From NCBI GenBank assembly GCA_039182515.1, contig JBCDCE010000023.1, forward strand, positions 1 through 53,788: a stretch of DNA of 53,788 nt, read 5' to 3'. Both the position numbers and the translations under genes were made by a program. Origin of the DNA: JBCDCE01 sp039182515 (lineage in GTDB: Bacteria > Pseudomonadota > Alphaproteobacteria > Rhodobacterales > Rhodobacteraceae). Each line of letters starts with the position of its first letter. Positions within the stretch are counted from its first letter, which is position 1. A model generated the notes under the pieces. It saw only the letters and a program-made list of their open reading frames with translations. It was not told where the DNA came from and did no database searches. This document shows, piece after piece, positions 25,875 to 33,398 of the stretch.

Positions 25875-27056
25875 ATGGCCTGGAAAACGCTTGATGATAT
25901 GGACCTAAACGGCAAATGCGTGCTGACGCGCGTCGATATCAACGTGCCCATGGAAGATGGCCAAGTCACGGATGCCACGCGCATTGAACGGATTGTGCCC
26001 ACAGTTCACGACATCTTAAGCAAAGGCGGCTTGCCAATTCTGCTCGCGCATTTTGGCCGGCCAAAAGGCAAACCCGTGCCGGAAATGTCTTTGCGCCAGG
26101 TTGTGCCAGCGCTTGAAGCCGCTTTGGGCAAACCCGTGACCTTCGTTGAGCAACCTTCCCCTGAGTTTCTCGCACAACAAGCGGCAGGCAGCGTCGTTTT
26201 GGTAGAAAACACGCGCTTCACGCCCATGGAAGAAGCAAATGACCCCAAAATGGCGCAGTTTTTGGCCTCCTTGGGTGATGTCTTTTGCAACGACGCATTC
26301 TCAGCGGCGCACCGCGCTCATGCCTCAACCGAGGGCGTGGCAAAACTTCTGCCATCCTGTGCGGGTCGCCTTATGCAAGCCGAGCTTTCGGCCCTAGAGG
26401 CCGCTCTGGGCAAACCTAAACGGCCGGTCGTTGCGGTTGTCGGCGGCGCAAAGGTCTCCACCAAACTCGATCTTTTGGGCAACCTCGTGGCCAAGGTCGA
26501 CACGCTGGTGATTGGCGGTGGCATGGCCAACACCTTCCTGGCAGCGCAAGGGATTGATGTAGGCAAAAGCCTTTGTGAACACGATCTGACTGATACGGCG
26601 CGCGAGATCATGGCCAAAGCGAAAAGCGCGGGCTGCGAGATTTTGCTCCCCACAGATGTTGTTGTAGCTTGGGAATTTGCCGCTCATGCGCGCCATGAAA
26701 CGGTAAGCGCAGAAAACTGCCCCGAGGACGCGATGATCTTAGATGCAGGGCCAACAGCCGTTGCCCATATCGGAGAAGCTCTGAAATCCGCAAAGACACT
26801 GATTTGGAATGGTCCGCTTGGCGCTTTTGAAATGGCGCCTTTCGATGCCGCGACAATGACGGCAGCCGGCGAAGCCGCGCGCCTTACACGTGAGGCTGGC
26901 CTGATTTCAGTTGCTGGTGGCGGAGATACTGTGGCCGCGCTCAACCAAGCAGATGCGGCCAAAGATTTCACCTATATTTCAACCGCTGGAGGAGCTTTCT
27001 TGGAATGGATGGAAGGCAAAACGCTGCCTGGCGTCGCGGCTCTTGAACAAAGCTGA
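25875..27056 (+). CDS. pgk: Phosphoglycerate kinase
   Basis: A 393-residue enzyme transferring phosphate between 1,3-bisphosphoglycerate and ADP. Motifs are VLTRVDINVPMEDGQVTD, HFGRPKG, VVAVVGGAKVSTKLDLLGNL, WNGPLGAFEM and SVAGGGDTVAALNQ. It starts after GCGGAGATCTGAC. The class I aldolase follows at 162 bp, so glycolytic genes cluster here, although the gap may hold a separate fba promoter. Confidence 0.97.
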   Translation: MAWKTLDDMDLNGKCVLTRVDINVPMEDGQVTDATRIERIVPTVHDILSKGGLPILLAHFGRPKGKPVPEMSLRQVVPALEAALGKPVTFVEQPSPEFLAQQAAGSVVLVENTRFTPMEEANDPKMAQFLASLGDVFCNDAFSAAHRAHASTEGVAKLLPSCAGRLMQAELSALEAALGKPKRPVVAVVGGAKVSTKLDLLGNLVAKVDTLVIGGGMANTFLAAQGIDVGKSLCEHDLTDTAREIMAKAKSAGCEILLPTDVVVAWEFAAHARHETVSAENCPEDAMILDAGPTAVAHIGEALKSAKTLIWNGPLGAFEMAPFDAATMTAAGEAARLTREAGLISVAGGGDTVAALNQADAAKDFTYISTAGGAFLEWMEGKTLPGVAALEQS

Positions 27057-27218
27057 TCCGCGAAGATCACGAGGGTAATCATGTAAAATCAGAAGGTTTG
27101 TTGCCAGATTACTGCGTTTCGCTACACCATTCTGGCCCCGTTAGCGGAACCATTGTTGAAAGAAAACGAGTCCCGCTCTAGGAGCAATGCAGGAAATCTT
27201 TGCACCTGGAGCCTTTTC

Positions 27219-28112
27219 ATGCCCAACGCCACTCAAGCTCAAAAAATTCGTGACGCCAAAGGATTCATCGCAGCTTTGGACCAAAGCGGAGGGTCGACCC
27301 CGAAAGCTCTACGACTCTATGGCGTTGAAGAAACGGCTTATGGCAATGAGACCGAAATGTATGACCGCATACATGAGATGCGCTCACGCATCGTTCAATC
27401 GCCCGCATTCACCGGCGAGAAGGTTATTGGCGCAATTCTCTTTGAAAAAACCATGGACCGTGAGATTTCGGGCAAACCTTCTTCTCAGTTTCTCTGGGAA
27501 GACCGCGGCGTGGTTCCGTTTTTGAAAGTGGACAAAGGTCTCGAAGACAGCGCAAACGACGTGAAACTCATGAAGCCCATGCCAGGCTTAGACGCGCTTT
27601 TGGAGCGCGCGGCGGGCCTTGGTGTTTTCGGCACGAAAATGCGCTCTGTTGTGGATGGGGCAAACGCGGCGGGCGTAAAAGCCATTGTCGCCCAGCAATT
27701 TGAAGTTGGTCAACAAATCTTGGGCCATGGCCTTGTGCCGATCCTTGAGCCCGAGGTGACGATCTCAATTGACGACAAGGCAGAGACGGAAGAATTGCTT
27801 CGCGACGCGATCATGACTCAGCTTGACGCGTTGAGCTCAGATCAAGATGTGATGCTCAAACTGACGCTTCCAGAAGAAGCTAATCATTATAAGCCACTTG
27901 TGGACCATCCGCGCGTCATGGGCGTTGTAGCGCTTTCTGGTGGCTACAGCCGCGCAGAAGCAAATGCGCGCTTAGCCCAAAATACCGGAGTGGTGGCGAG
28001 CTTCAGCCGCGCCTTGACCGAAGGTCTTTCCGCCGGCCAAAGCGATGCGGAGTTTGACGCGTCCCTCGGTGAGACCATCACGAGCATCTACGAGGCATCA
28101 GTCGCGGGCTAA
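27219..28112 (+). CDS. fba: Class I fructose-bisphosphate aldolase
   Basis: A 297-residue Schiff-base aldolase of the short class I type, interconverting fructose-1,6-bisphosphate with two triose phosphates. The start MPNATQAQKIRDAKGFIAALDQSGGSTPKAL is placed at 27219 after CTGGAGCC. Motifs are VPFLKVDKGLED, GVFGTKMRSVVDGAN, VPILEPEVTI and VMGVVALSGGYSRAEAN. No metal-binding signature of class II enzymes is present. A TTAGCGGAA sequence 71 bp upstream resembles the eno motif. Confidence 0.92.
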   Translation: MPNATQAQKIRDAKGFIAALDQSGGSTPKALRLYGVEETAYGNETEMYDRIHEMRSRIVQSPAFTGEKVIGAILFEKTMDREISGKPSSQFLWEDRGVVPFLKVDKGLEDSANDVKLMKPMPGLDALLERAAGLGVFGTKMRSVVDGANAAGVKAIVAQQFEVGQQILGHGLVPILEPEVTISIDDKAETEELLRDAIMTQLDALSSDQDVMLKLTLPEEANHYKPLVDHPRVMGVVALSGGYSRAEANARLAQNTGVVASFSRALTEGLSAGQSDAEFDASLGETITSIYEASVAG

Positions 28113-28236
28113 GCCAAAGCGCAAAGTCGCATGAGGTGCAAAGGCTAAATAAGCCAAAAATAAGGGATTCACAGCCCGTTAATCCTGTGTCATAATAAAC
28201 TCAAGGTGCTCATACGTAGCACCATTTGAGGCAGTT

Positions 28237-28530
28237 ATGACGCAGAACCGAGCGCTCTCTATTTTGGGATACTCTTTGGCCGTATTTGGCCTCGGCCTCT
28301 ATTTTGCTTTTGCGGCGGTACAAGGCGACTATGGCCTTTTTAGACGCGCTGAAGTGAGTGCTGATAAACGTGCACTGGAGATCCAACGGACGCAGCTCGC
28401 AGAGGATGTTGCGCGCCTGGAAAACCTCACTAAACGCCTGTCGGATGGCTATCTCGATCTTGATTTGCTTGATCAACAGGCACGGGATGTTTTGGGCTAT
28501 ATTCGCGCCGACGAACTTGTGATCCAGTGA
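28237..28530 (+). CDS. FtsB/DivIC-type septum formation initiator
   Basis: A 97-residue bitopic protein. A short cytosolic N-terminus precedes a membrane segment at residues 8-28 (SILGYSLAVFGLGLYFAFAAV), then a coiled coil at about 40-75 (KRALEIQRTQLAEDVARLENLTKRL). The end DLDLLDQQARDVLGYIRADELVI is the typical FtsB-like tail. FtsB works with FtsL and FtsQ in activating septal peptidoglycan synthesis. Its place upstream of the pyruvate dehydrogenase genes is common in Alphaproteobacteria. Confidence 0.88.
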   Translation: MTQNRALSILGYSLAVFGLGLYFAFAAVQGDYGLFRRAEVSADKRALEIQRTQLAEDVARLENLTKRLSDGYLDLDLLDQQARDVLGYIRADELVIQ

Positions 28531-28554
28531 GCCCGAACTTTTCTTATTGAAGCG

Positions 28555-28581
28555 GCCCTCTCCCTACCACCCTTTATGGTA
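28555..28581 (+). repeat. 27-bp dispersed repeat, copy B
   Basis: This is identical in reverse complement to 23425-23451. It lies 24 bp after the ftsB-like stop, in the 283-bp gap before pdhA. The gap also holds the pdhA palindrome and no gene I can support. Its core CCACCCTTTATGG is part of an imperfect inverted repeat. Confidence 0.8.
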
Positions 28582-28767
28582 ATGTGAGTCGGATAATAAC
28601 GTTCAAAGACCCCAGCCAAGAATGCGCTCGATTTTCTGCAAATTGACTCTTTCGGCAAAGCTATGACCGCCAAAGAGCCCGTCAATTGAACAAGATAGTC
28701 TGCCAAGTCACAAATTCTCTCCCTGCGTCAATCGAGGTCTCGCGTTTTCGAACCGGGCCTGATACAG

Positions 28768-28787
28768 ATAGTTTAACGCTAAACTAT
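28768..28787. promoter_or_regulatory. Perfect 8-bp-arm palindrome upstream of pdhA
   Basis: ATAGTTTA-ACGC-TAAACTAT lies 26 bp before the pdhA start. The central CG and the arms look like an operator, as for LacI-type regulators, but no regulator is identified. The core TAACGCTAA recurs upstream of eno. Confidence 0.55.
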
Positions 28788-28813
28788 TTTTGCGACCTTG
28801 TTTGGAGAATTCA

Positions 28814-29800
28814 ATGCCCCCACGCAAATCCGCCAAGCCGAATGTATCTGCTGACGAACTGAAGGCTTATTACAAAGACATGCTTATGATCCGGCGCTTT
28901 GAGGAAAAAGCCGGCCAGCTCTACGGCATGGGACTGATCGGCGGTTTTTGCCACCTCTATATTGGTCAAGAAGCCGTTGTGGTTGGCCTCGAGGCCGCAG
29001 CCAGCGAAGGCGACAAGCGGGTTACCTCTTACCGGGACCACGGTCATATGTTGGCTTGTGGCATGGATGCGAGCGGCGTTATGGCCGAACTGACAGGCAG
29101 AGAAGGGGGCTATTCGCGCGGCAAAGGCGGCTCGATGCATATGTTCTCAAAGGAAAAGCACTTTTATGGCGGTCACGGCATTGTTGGCGCTCAAGTACCT
29201 ATTGGTGCAGGCCTTGCCTTTTCAGACAAATATCGTGGCAATGATCGCGTAACCTTCGCTTATTTTGGGGATGGTGCCGCCAACCAAGGCCAGGTCTATG
29301 AGACATACAACATTGCGGAGCTTTGGGATTTGCCAGTGGTTTTTGTTATTGAGAACAACCAATATGCAATGGGAACAAGCGTGCAACGCTCCACCAAATC
29401 ACCTTCCTTATGGGAGCGCGGCGCAGCCTATGGAATCCCGGGCGAAGAAGTCGATGGTATGGACGTTTTGGCCGTGAAAGCCGCAGGCGAAAAAGCCGTG
29501 GCGCACTGCCGCTCCGGCAAAGGCCCCTACATCTTGGAAGTTAAGACCTACCGTTACCGGGGCCACTCAATGTCGGATCCGGCCAAGTATCGCACTCGAG
29601 AAGAAGTGCAAAAAATGCGCGATGAGCGTGACCCCATTGAAAACGTGCGCCAGCTGCTTTTGACCGGCAAGCACGCCACTGAAGACGAGCTCAAAGAGAT
29701 CGACAAAGAGATCAAAGCCGTTGTCAGCGAAGCGGCTGAGTTTGCCAAAGAGAGCCCTGAGCCCAACACGGCTGAGCTCTACACAGACATTTACGCTTAA
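28814..29800 (+). CDS. pdhA: Pyruvate dehydrogenase E1 component alpha subunit
   Basis: A 328-residue thiamine-diphosphate enzyme subunit. The start at 28814 follows TTGGAGAATTCA. The TPP/Mg motif runs from GDGAANQGQVYETYNIAELW to VIENNQYAMGT (about residues 150-190), with the phosphorylation-loop-like YRYRGHSMSDPAKYR near 250. It decarboxylates pyruvate and hands acetyl to the E2 lipoyl domain. It opens pdhA-pdhB-pdhC, with a palindrome just upstream. Confidence 0.96.
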   Translation: MPPRKSAKPNVSADELKAYYKDMLMIRRFEEKAGQLYGMGLIGGFCHLYIGQEAVVVGLEAAASEGDKRVTSYRDHGHMLACGMDASGVMAELTGREGGYSRGKGGSMHMFSKEKHFYGGHGIVGAQVPIGAGLAFSDKYRGNDRVTFAYFGDGAANQGQVYETYNIAELWDLPVVFVIENNQYAMGTSVQRSTKSPSLWERGAAYGIPGEEVDGMDVLAVKAAGEKAVAHCRSGKGPYILEVKTYRYRGHSMSDPAKYRTREEVQKMRDERDPIENVRQLLLTGKHATEDELKEIDKEIKAVVSEAAEFAKESPEPNTAELYTDIYA

Positions 29801-29821
29801 GCGCACGAGGGATTAGAACAA

Positions 29822-31207
29822 ATGCCAACTGAAATTCTTATGCCCGCGCTGTCTCCCACGATGGAAGAAGGCACTCTCGCAAAATGGCTTGTGAAGGAAG
29901 GCGACACTGTCTCCTCAGGCGATATTCTCGCAGAGATCGAAACCGACAAAGCCACTATGGAATTTGAAGCCGTAGATGAAGGCGTCATGGGCAAAATCTT
30001 GGTTCCAGAGGGTACTGAAGGTGTCAAAGTGAACACCGCAATTGGTGTTCTTTTAGAAGAGGGTGAAAGCGCAGAGGATATCAGCGCAACACCCGCTCCT
30101 TCACAGGAAGCGCTCCAAAGCGCTGACGCGGTTGCCGAGGCGGCTCCCGCAGGGAGCTCCGAGGCAAGCGCGCCCCCCGCCATGCCGAAACCTGATCTCA
30201 GCCCGGATTATCCCGCTGAAACGGCCATGAAATCCCAAACCGTTCGCGAAGCCTTGCGCGACGCAATGGCCGAAGAAATGCGCGACAACGAAAACGTCTT
30301 TTTGATGGGCGAAGAAGTTGCGGAGTACCAAGGTGCCTACAAGGTCAGCCAAGGCCTTCTGGATGAGTTTGGTTCCAAACGCATCATCGACACCCCGATC
30401 ACCGAACACGGGTTCACCGGCATCGCGGTTGGGGCCGCGATGGCGGGTTTAAATCCAATTGTCGAGTTCATGACGTTTAACTTCGCAATGCAAGCGATTG
30501 ACCACATTATTAATTCCGCTGCAAAGACCCTCTATATGTCTGGCGGCCAAATGGGTGCGCCTATGGTCTTCCGTGGTCCAAATGGTGCTGCTGCGCGCGT
30601 TGGCGCTCAACACAGCCAAGACTACGCCGCCTGGTACATGCAGATCCCTGGCCTCAAAGTGGCCATGCCCTACTCGGCGGCTGATGCCAAAGGCTTGCTG
30701 AAATCAGCGATCCGCGATCCAAACCCGGTCATTTTCTTAGAAAACGAAATTCTCTATGGCCGCAGCTTTGACGTACCCGATATGGACGACTTCACAGTTC
30801 CCTTCGGAAAAGCCCGGATCTGGCGCGAAGGCGGCGACGTCACAATCGTGAGCTTTGGCATTGGGATGCAATACGCGCTCGAAGCCGCGGACAAGCTCGA
30901 AGAAGAAGGTATTTCTGCGGAAGTCATTGACCTGCGCACCCTACGCCCTTGGGACAAAGCCACAGTGCTTGCCTCAGTGCAAAAGACCAACCGCTGTGTA
31001 ACCGTTGAAGAAGGCTGGCCGCAGGGCAGCGTTGGCAGCTACATCGGGGCAACGATCATGCAAGAAGCCTTCGATTACCTCGATGCACCCGTGGTAAATT
31101 GCACCGGCAAAGACGTGCCTATGCCCTATGCGGCAAACCTCGAGAAGCTGGCTCTTGTGACCACCGATGAAGTGATCGCAGCCGTCAAATCTGTCACCTA
31201 CCGGTAA
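29822..31207 (+). CDS. pdhB: Pyruvate dehydrogenase E1 beta subunit with N-terminal lipoyl domain
   Basis: A 461-residue protein. A biotinyl/lipoyl domain at residues 1-80 carries the lipoylated lysine K43 in EIETDKATMEF. An Ala/Pro/Ser linker (about 82-125) precedes the E1-beta transketolase-like domain (VREALRDAMAEEMRDNENVFLMGEEVAEYQGAYKVSQGL.., ITEHGFTGIAVGAAM) and C-terminal domain (IDLRTLRPWDKATVLASV). A lipoyl domain on E1-beta is a known alphaproteobacterial feature, absent in E. coli. Its first 80 residues are nearly identical to those of the adjacent pdhC. Confidence 0.96.
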   Translation: MPTEILMPALSPTMEEGTLAKWLVKEGDTVSSGDILAEIETDKATMEFEAVDEGVMGKILVPEGTEGVKVNTAIGVLLEEGESAEDISATPAPSQEALQSADAVAEAAPAGSSEASAPPAMPKPDLSPDYPAETAMKSQTVREALRDAMAEEMRDNENVFLMGEEVAEYQGAYKVSQGLLDEFGSKRIIDTPITEHGFTGIAVGAAMAGLNPIVEFMTFNFAMQAIDHIINSAAKTLYMSGGQMGAPMVFRGPNGAAARVGAQHSQDYAAWYMQIPGLKVAMPYSAADAKGLLKSAIRDPNPVIFLENEILYGRSFDVPDMDDFTVPFGKARIWREGGDVTIVSFGIGMQYALEAADKLEEEGISAEVIDLRTLRPWDKATVLASVQKTNRCVTVEEGWPQGSVGSYIGATIMQEAFDYLDAPVVNCTGKDVPMPYAANLEKLALVTTDEVIAAVKSVTYR

Positions 31208-31219
31208 GGGAGCACCAAA

Positions 31220-32521
31220 ATGCCAATCGAAATTTTAATGCCCGCGCTCTCGCCAACGATGGAAGACGGCACCCTTGCAAAATGGCTTGTCAAAGAAGGC
31301 GACACAGTTGCTTCCGGGGATCTTCTGGCAGAGATCGAAACTGATAAAGCCACCATGGAGTTTGAGGCTGTTGATGAAGGCACCATCGGCAAGATCATTG
31401 TAGGCGAAGGCTCTGAAGGCGTTAAGGTGAACAGCGTTATCGCTGTTCTCCTGGCAGATGGTGAAAGCGCCGACGATATTGGCGCAGCCGATACCCCTGC
31501 TCCACAAGCAGATCCCGCTCCAGCTCCGGTTGCGGACGCACCTTCCAGAGATACTCCAAGCCCCGCTGCCCCGGCAGGTCCCGTGGCTTCAAGCGGTGTG
31601 CGCGTGTTTGCTTCACCGCTGGCACGCAGGATCGCAGCAGATAAAGGCTTGGACCTGACCAAAATTAAAGGCACCGGTCCGCACGGTCGTATCGTAAAGC
31701 TCGACGTTGAGAACGCGACAGCAGCACCCATATCCAACGAAAGCACTCCTGTGGCTGCGAGCAGCTCACAAACTGCACCACTCGCGCAAGGGCCAGATGC
31801 TGAAGCTGTTATGAAAATGTATGAAGGGCGCGACTACGAAGAGGTTTCGCTTAATGGCATGCGTAAGACGATTGCAACACGCCTCACCGAAGCAAAACAG
31901 TCGATCCCGCATTTCTACCTTCGCCGCGACGTGCAGCTCGACGCGCTTCTAAAGTTCCGAAGTGAACTCAACAAACAACTTGCGGCGCGTGACATCAAAT
32001 TGAGCGTAAATGACTTCATCATCAAAGCTTCCGCGCTTGCGCTCCAAGCCGTTCCGGAGGCCAATGCCGTATGGGCAGGCGACCGTATCTTGAAGCTTGC
32101 ACCCTCAGATGTCGCTGTGGCTGTAGCCATTGACGGTGGGCTCTTCACACCTGTCTTGAAAGACGCGCATCTCAAATCGCTCTCGGCACTTTCTGCTGAG
32201 ATGAAGGATTTGGCTGGCCGCGCACGCGATCGCAAACTGGCGCCTCACGAGTACCAAGGCGGCTCTTTTGCGATCTCAAATTTGGGAATGTTTGGCATCG
32301 ATAATTTTGACGCCGTGATAAACCCACCGCATGGCAGCATCCTGGCCGTTGGCGCTGGCAAAAAGCGCCCCATCGTCGATGCGGATGGCGCGCTTGGCGT
32401 GGCAACGGTGATGTCCATGACATTGTCGGTGGATCACAGGGTCATCGATGGCGCCTTGGGCGCGCAGTTCTTGCAAGCCGTCGTCGACAATCTGGAGAAC
32501 CCAGTCGCGATGTTGGCGTAA
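31220..32521 (+). CDS. pdhC: Pyruvate dehydrogenase E2, dihydrolipoamide acetyltransferase
   Basis: A 433-residue core protein. One lipoyl domain at 1-80 has K43 in EIETDKATMEF. A Pro/Ala linker leads to the peripheral subunit-binding domain (about 127-165, VFASPLARRIAADKGLDL..GTGPHGRIVK), a second linker and the catalytic domain from about 195. The active-site motif is VDHRVIDG with H406. It transfers acetyl from lipoate to CoA. It starts 12 bp after pdhB. No E3 gene follows; the next gene is convergent. Confidence 0.96.
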   Translation: MPIEILMPALSPTMEDGTLAKWLVKEGDTVASGDLLAEIETDKATMEFEAVDEGTIGKIIVGEGSEGVKVNSVIAVLLADGESADDIGAADTPAPQADPAPAPVADAPSRDTPSPAAPAGPVASSGVRVFASPLARRIAADKGLDLTKIKGTGPHGRIVKLDVENATAAPISNESTPVAASSSQTAPLAQGPDAEAVMKMYEGRDYEEVSLNGMRKTIATRLTEAKQSIPHFYLRRDVQLDALLKFRSELNKQLAARDIKLSVNDFIIKASALALQAVPEANAVWAGDRILKLAPSDVAVAVAIDGGLFTPVLKDAHLKSLSALSAEMKDLAGRARDRKLAPHEYQGGSFAISNLGMFGIDNFDAVINPPHGSILAVGAGKKRPIVDADGALGVATVMSMTLSVDHRVIDGALGAQFLQAVVDNLENPVAMLA

Positions 32522-32526
32522 CGCCC

Positions 32527-33351
32527 CTACACTGGCTTTTGGGGGGTAAAGCCTCCCAAAAGCTGATCCATAGTGAGAGACGGCTGATCACAGCCCGCTT
32601 CCCCTACAATCTTTGCCGGAACCCCGGCAACGGTTTTGCAGGGTGGAATTTCGTGCAATACAACGGAGCCAGCAGCGATGCGGCTGCAATCGCCGACGTG
32701 AATGTTGCCAAGCACCTTGGCACCAGCACCGATCAGAACACCGTTGCCAATTTTAGGATGACGGTCATCGTCTTCTTTGCCAGTCCCGCCAAGCGTTACG
32801 GAGTGCAACATTGAGACGTTGTCTCCCACCACGGCTGTCTCGCCGATTACAATCGAATGCGCGTGATCCATCATAATACCCCGGCCAATGCGAGCCGCTG
32901 GATGAATATCAACGCCAAATTTTTCGGAAACACGCATCTGGAAGAAGTACGCAAGATCTTTGCGGTCTTGCGTCCATAGCCAATGGCCGATCCGATAAGC
33001 CTGGAGCGCCTGAAATCCTTTGAAATAGAGCAAAGGCTGCATCATTTTGTGGCAGGCTGGATCCCGCTCGTAGATCGCAGCCAGGTCGGCGCGCGCCGCT
33101 TGCGAAAGGCTTGGATCAGATGAGATGGCTTCGTCAACGACTTCAAACAAAAGTTGTTCTGACATTTCGCCGGACGCCATTTTCAACGCAATGCGATACG
33201 CCAGGGCCCGATCAAAGCTAGAATGGTGCAAAATGCTCGAGTGGATCATGCCACCAAGCATTGGCTCTGCGCTGATAGAACTGCGGGCCTCATTGCAGAT
33301 CTTTTCCCAAACCGGGTCGAGCTCTCGTAGGTTCGTTTCGCGATTTGCCAT
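32527..33351 (-). CDS. cysE: Serine O-acetyltransferase
   Basis: A 274-residue enzyme making O-acetylserine for cysteine synthesis. The start at 33351 follows GCGAGGAGGAT. An N-terminal helical domain (DPVWEKICNEARS, MIHSSILHHSSFDRALAYRIA) precedes the left-handed beta-helix of hexapeptide repeats (VDIHPAARIGRGIMMDHAHSIVIGE, HSVTLGGTGKEDDDRHPKIG, GAGAKVLGNIHVG). Catalytic histidines lie in DHAHS and MLHSVT. It lies 47 bp after the last GTA gene in the same direction, an arrangement also seen beside GTA clusters of relatives (recalled, not checked). Confidence 0.94.
   Translation of the reverse strand: MANRETNLRELDPVWEKICNEARSSISAEPMLGGMIHSSILHHSSFDRALAYRIALKMASGEMSEQLLFEVVDEAISSDPSLSQAARADLAAIYERDPACHKMMQPLLYFKGFQALQAYRIGHWLWTQDRKDLAYFFQMRVSEKFGVDIHPAARIGRGIMMDHAHSIVIGETAVVGDNVSMLHSVTLGGTGKEDDDRHPKIGNGVLIGAGAKVLGNIHVGDCSRIAAGSVVLHEIPPCKTVAGVPAKIVGEAGCDQPSLTMDQLLGGFTPQKPV
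32535..32563. terminator. Strong hairpin at the pdhC/cysE convergent junction
   Basis: A 12-bp stem (32535-32546 with 32552-32563, one G-T pair) with a 5-nt loop starts 14 bp after the pdhC stop. It lies inside the last codons of cysE on the other strand. No T-run follows, so it is only a candidate terminator or 3' stabiliser for pdhC mRNA. Confidence 0.4.
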
Positions 33352-33398
33352 GCTAAATCCTCCTCGCTTCTCTGAGGTGGGAGCGAACAGCGCAAAAG

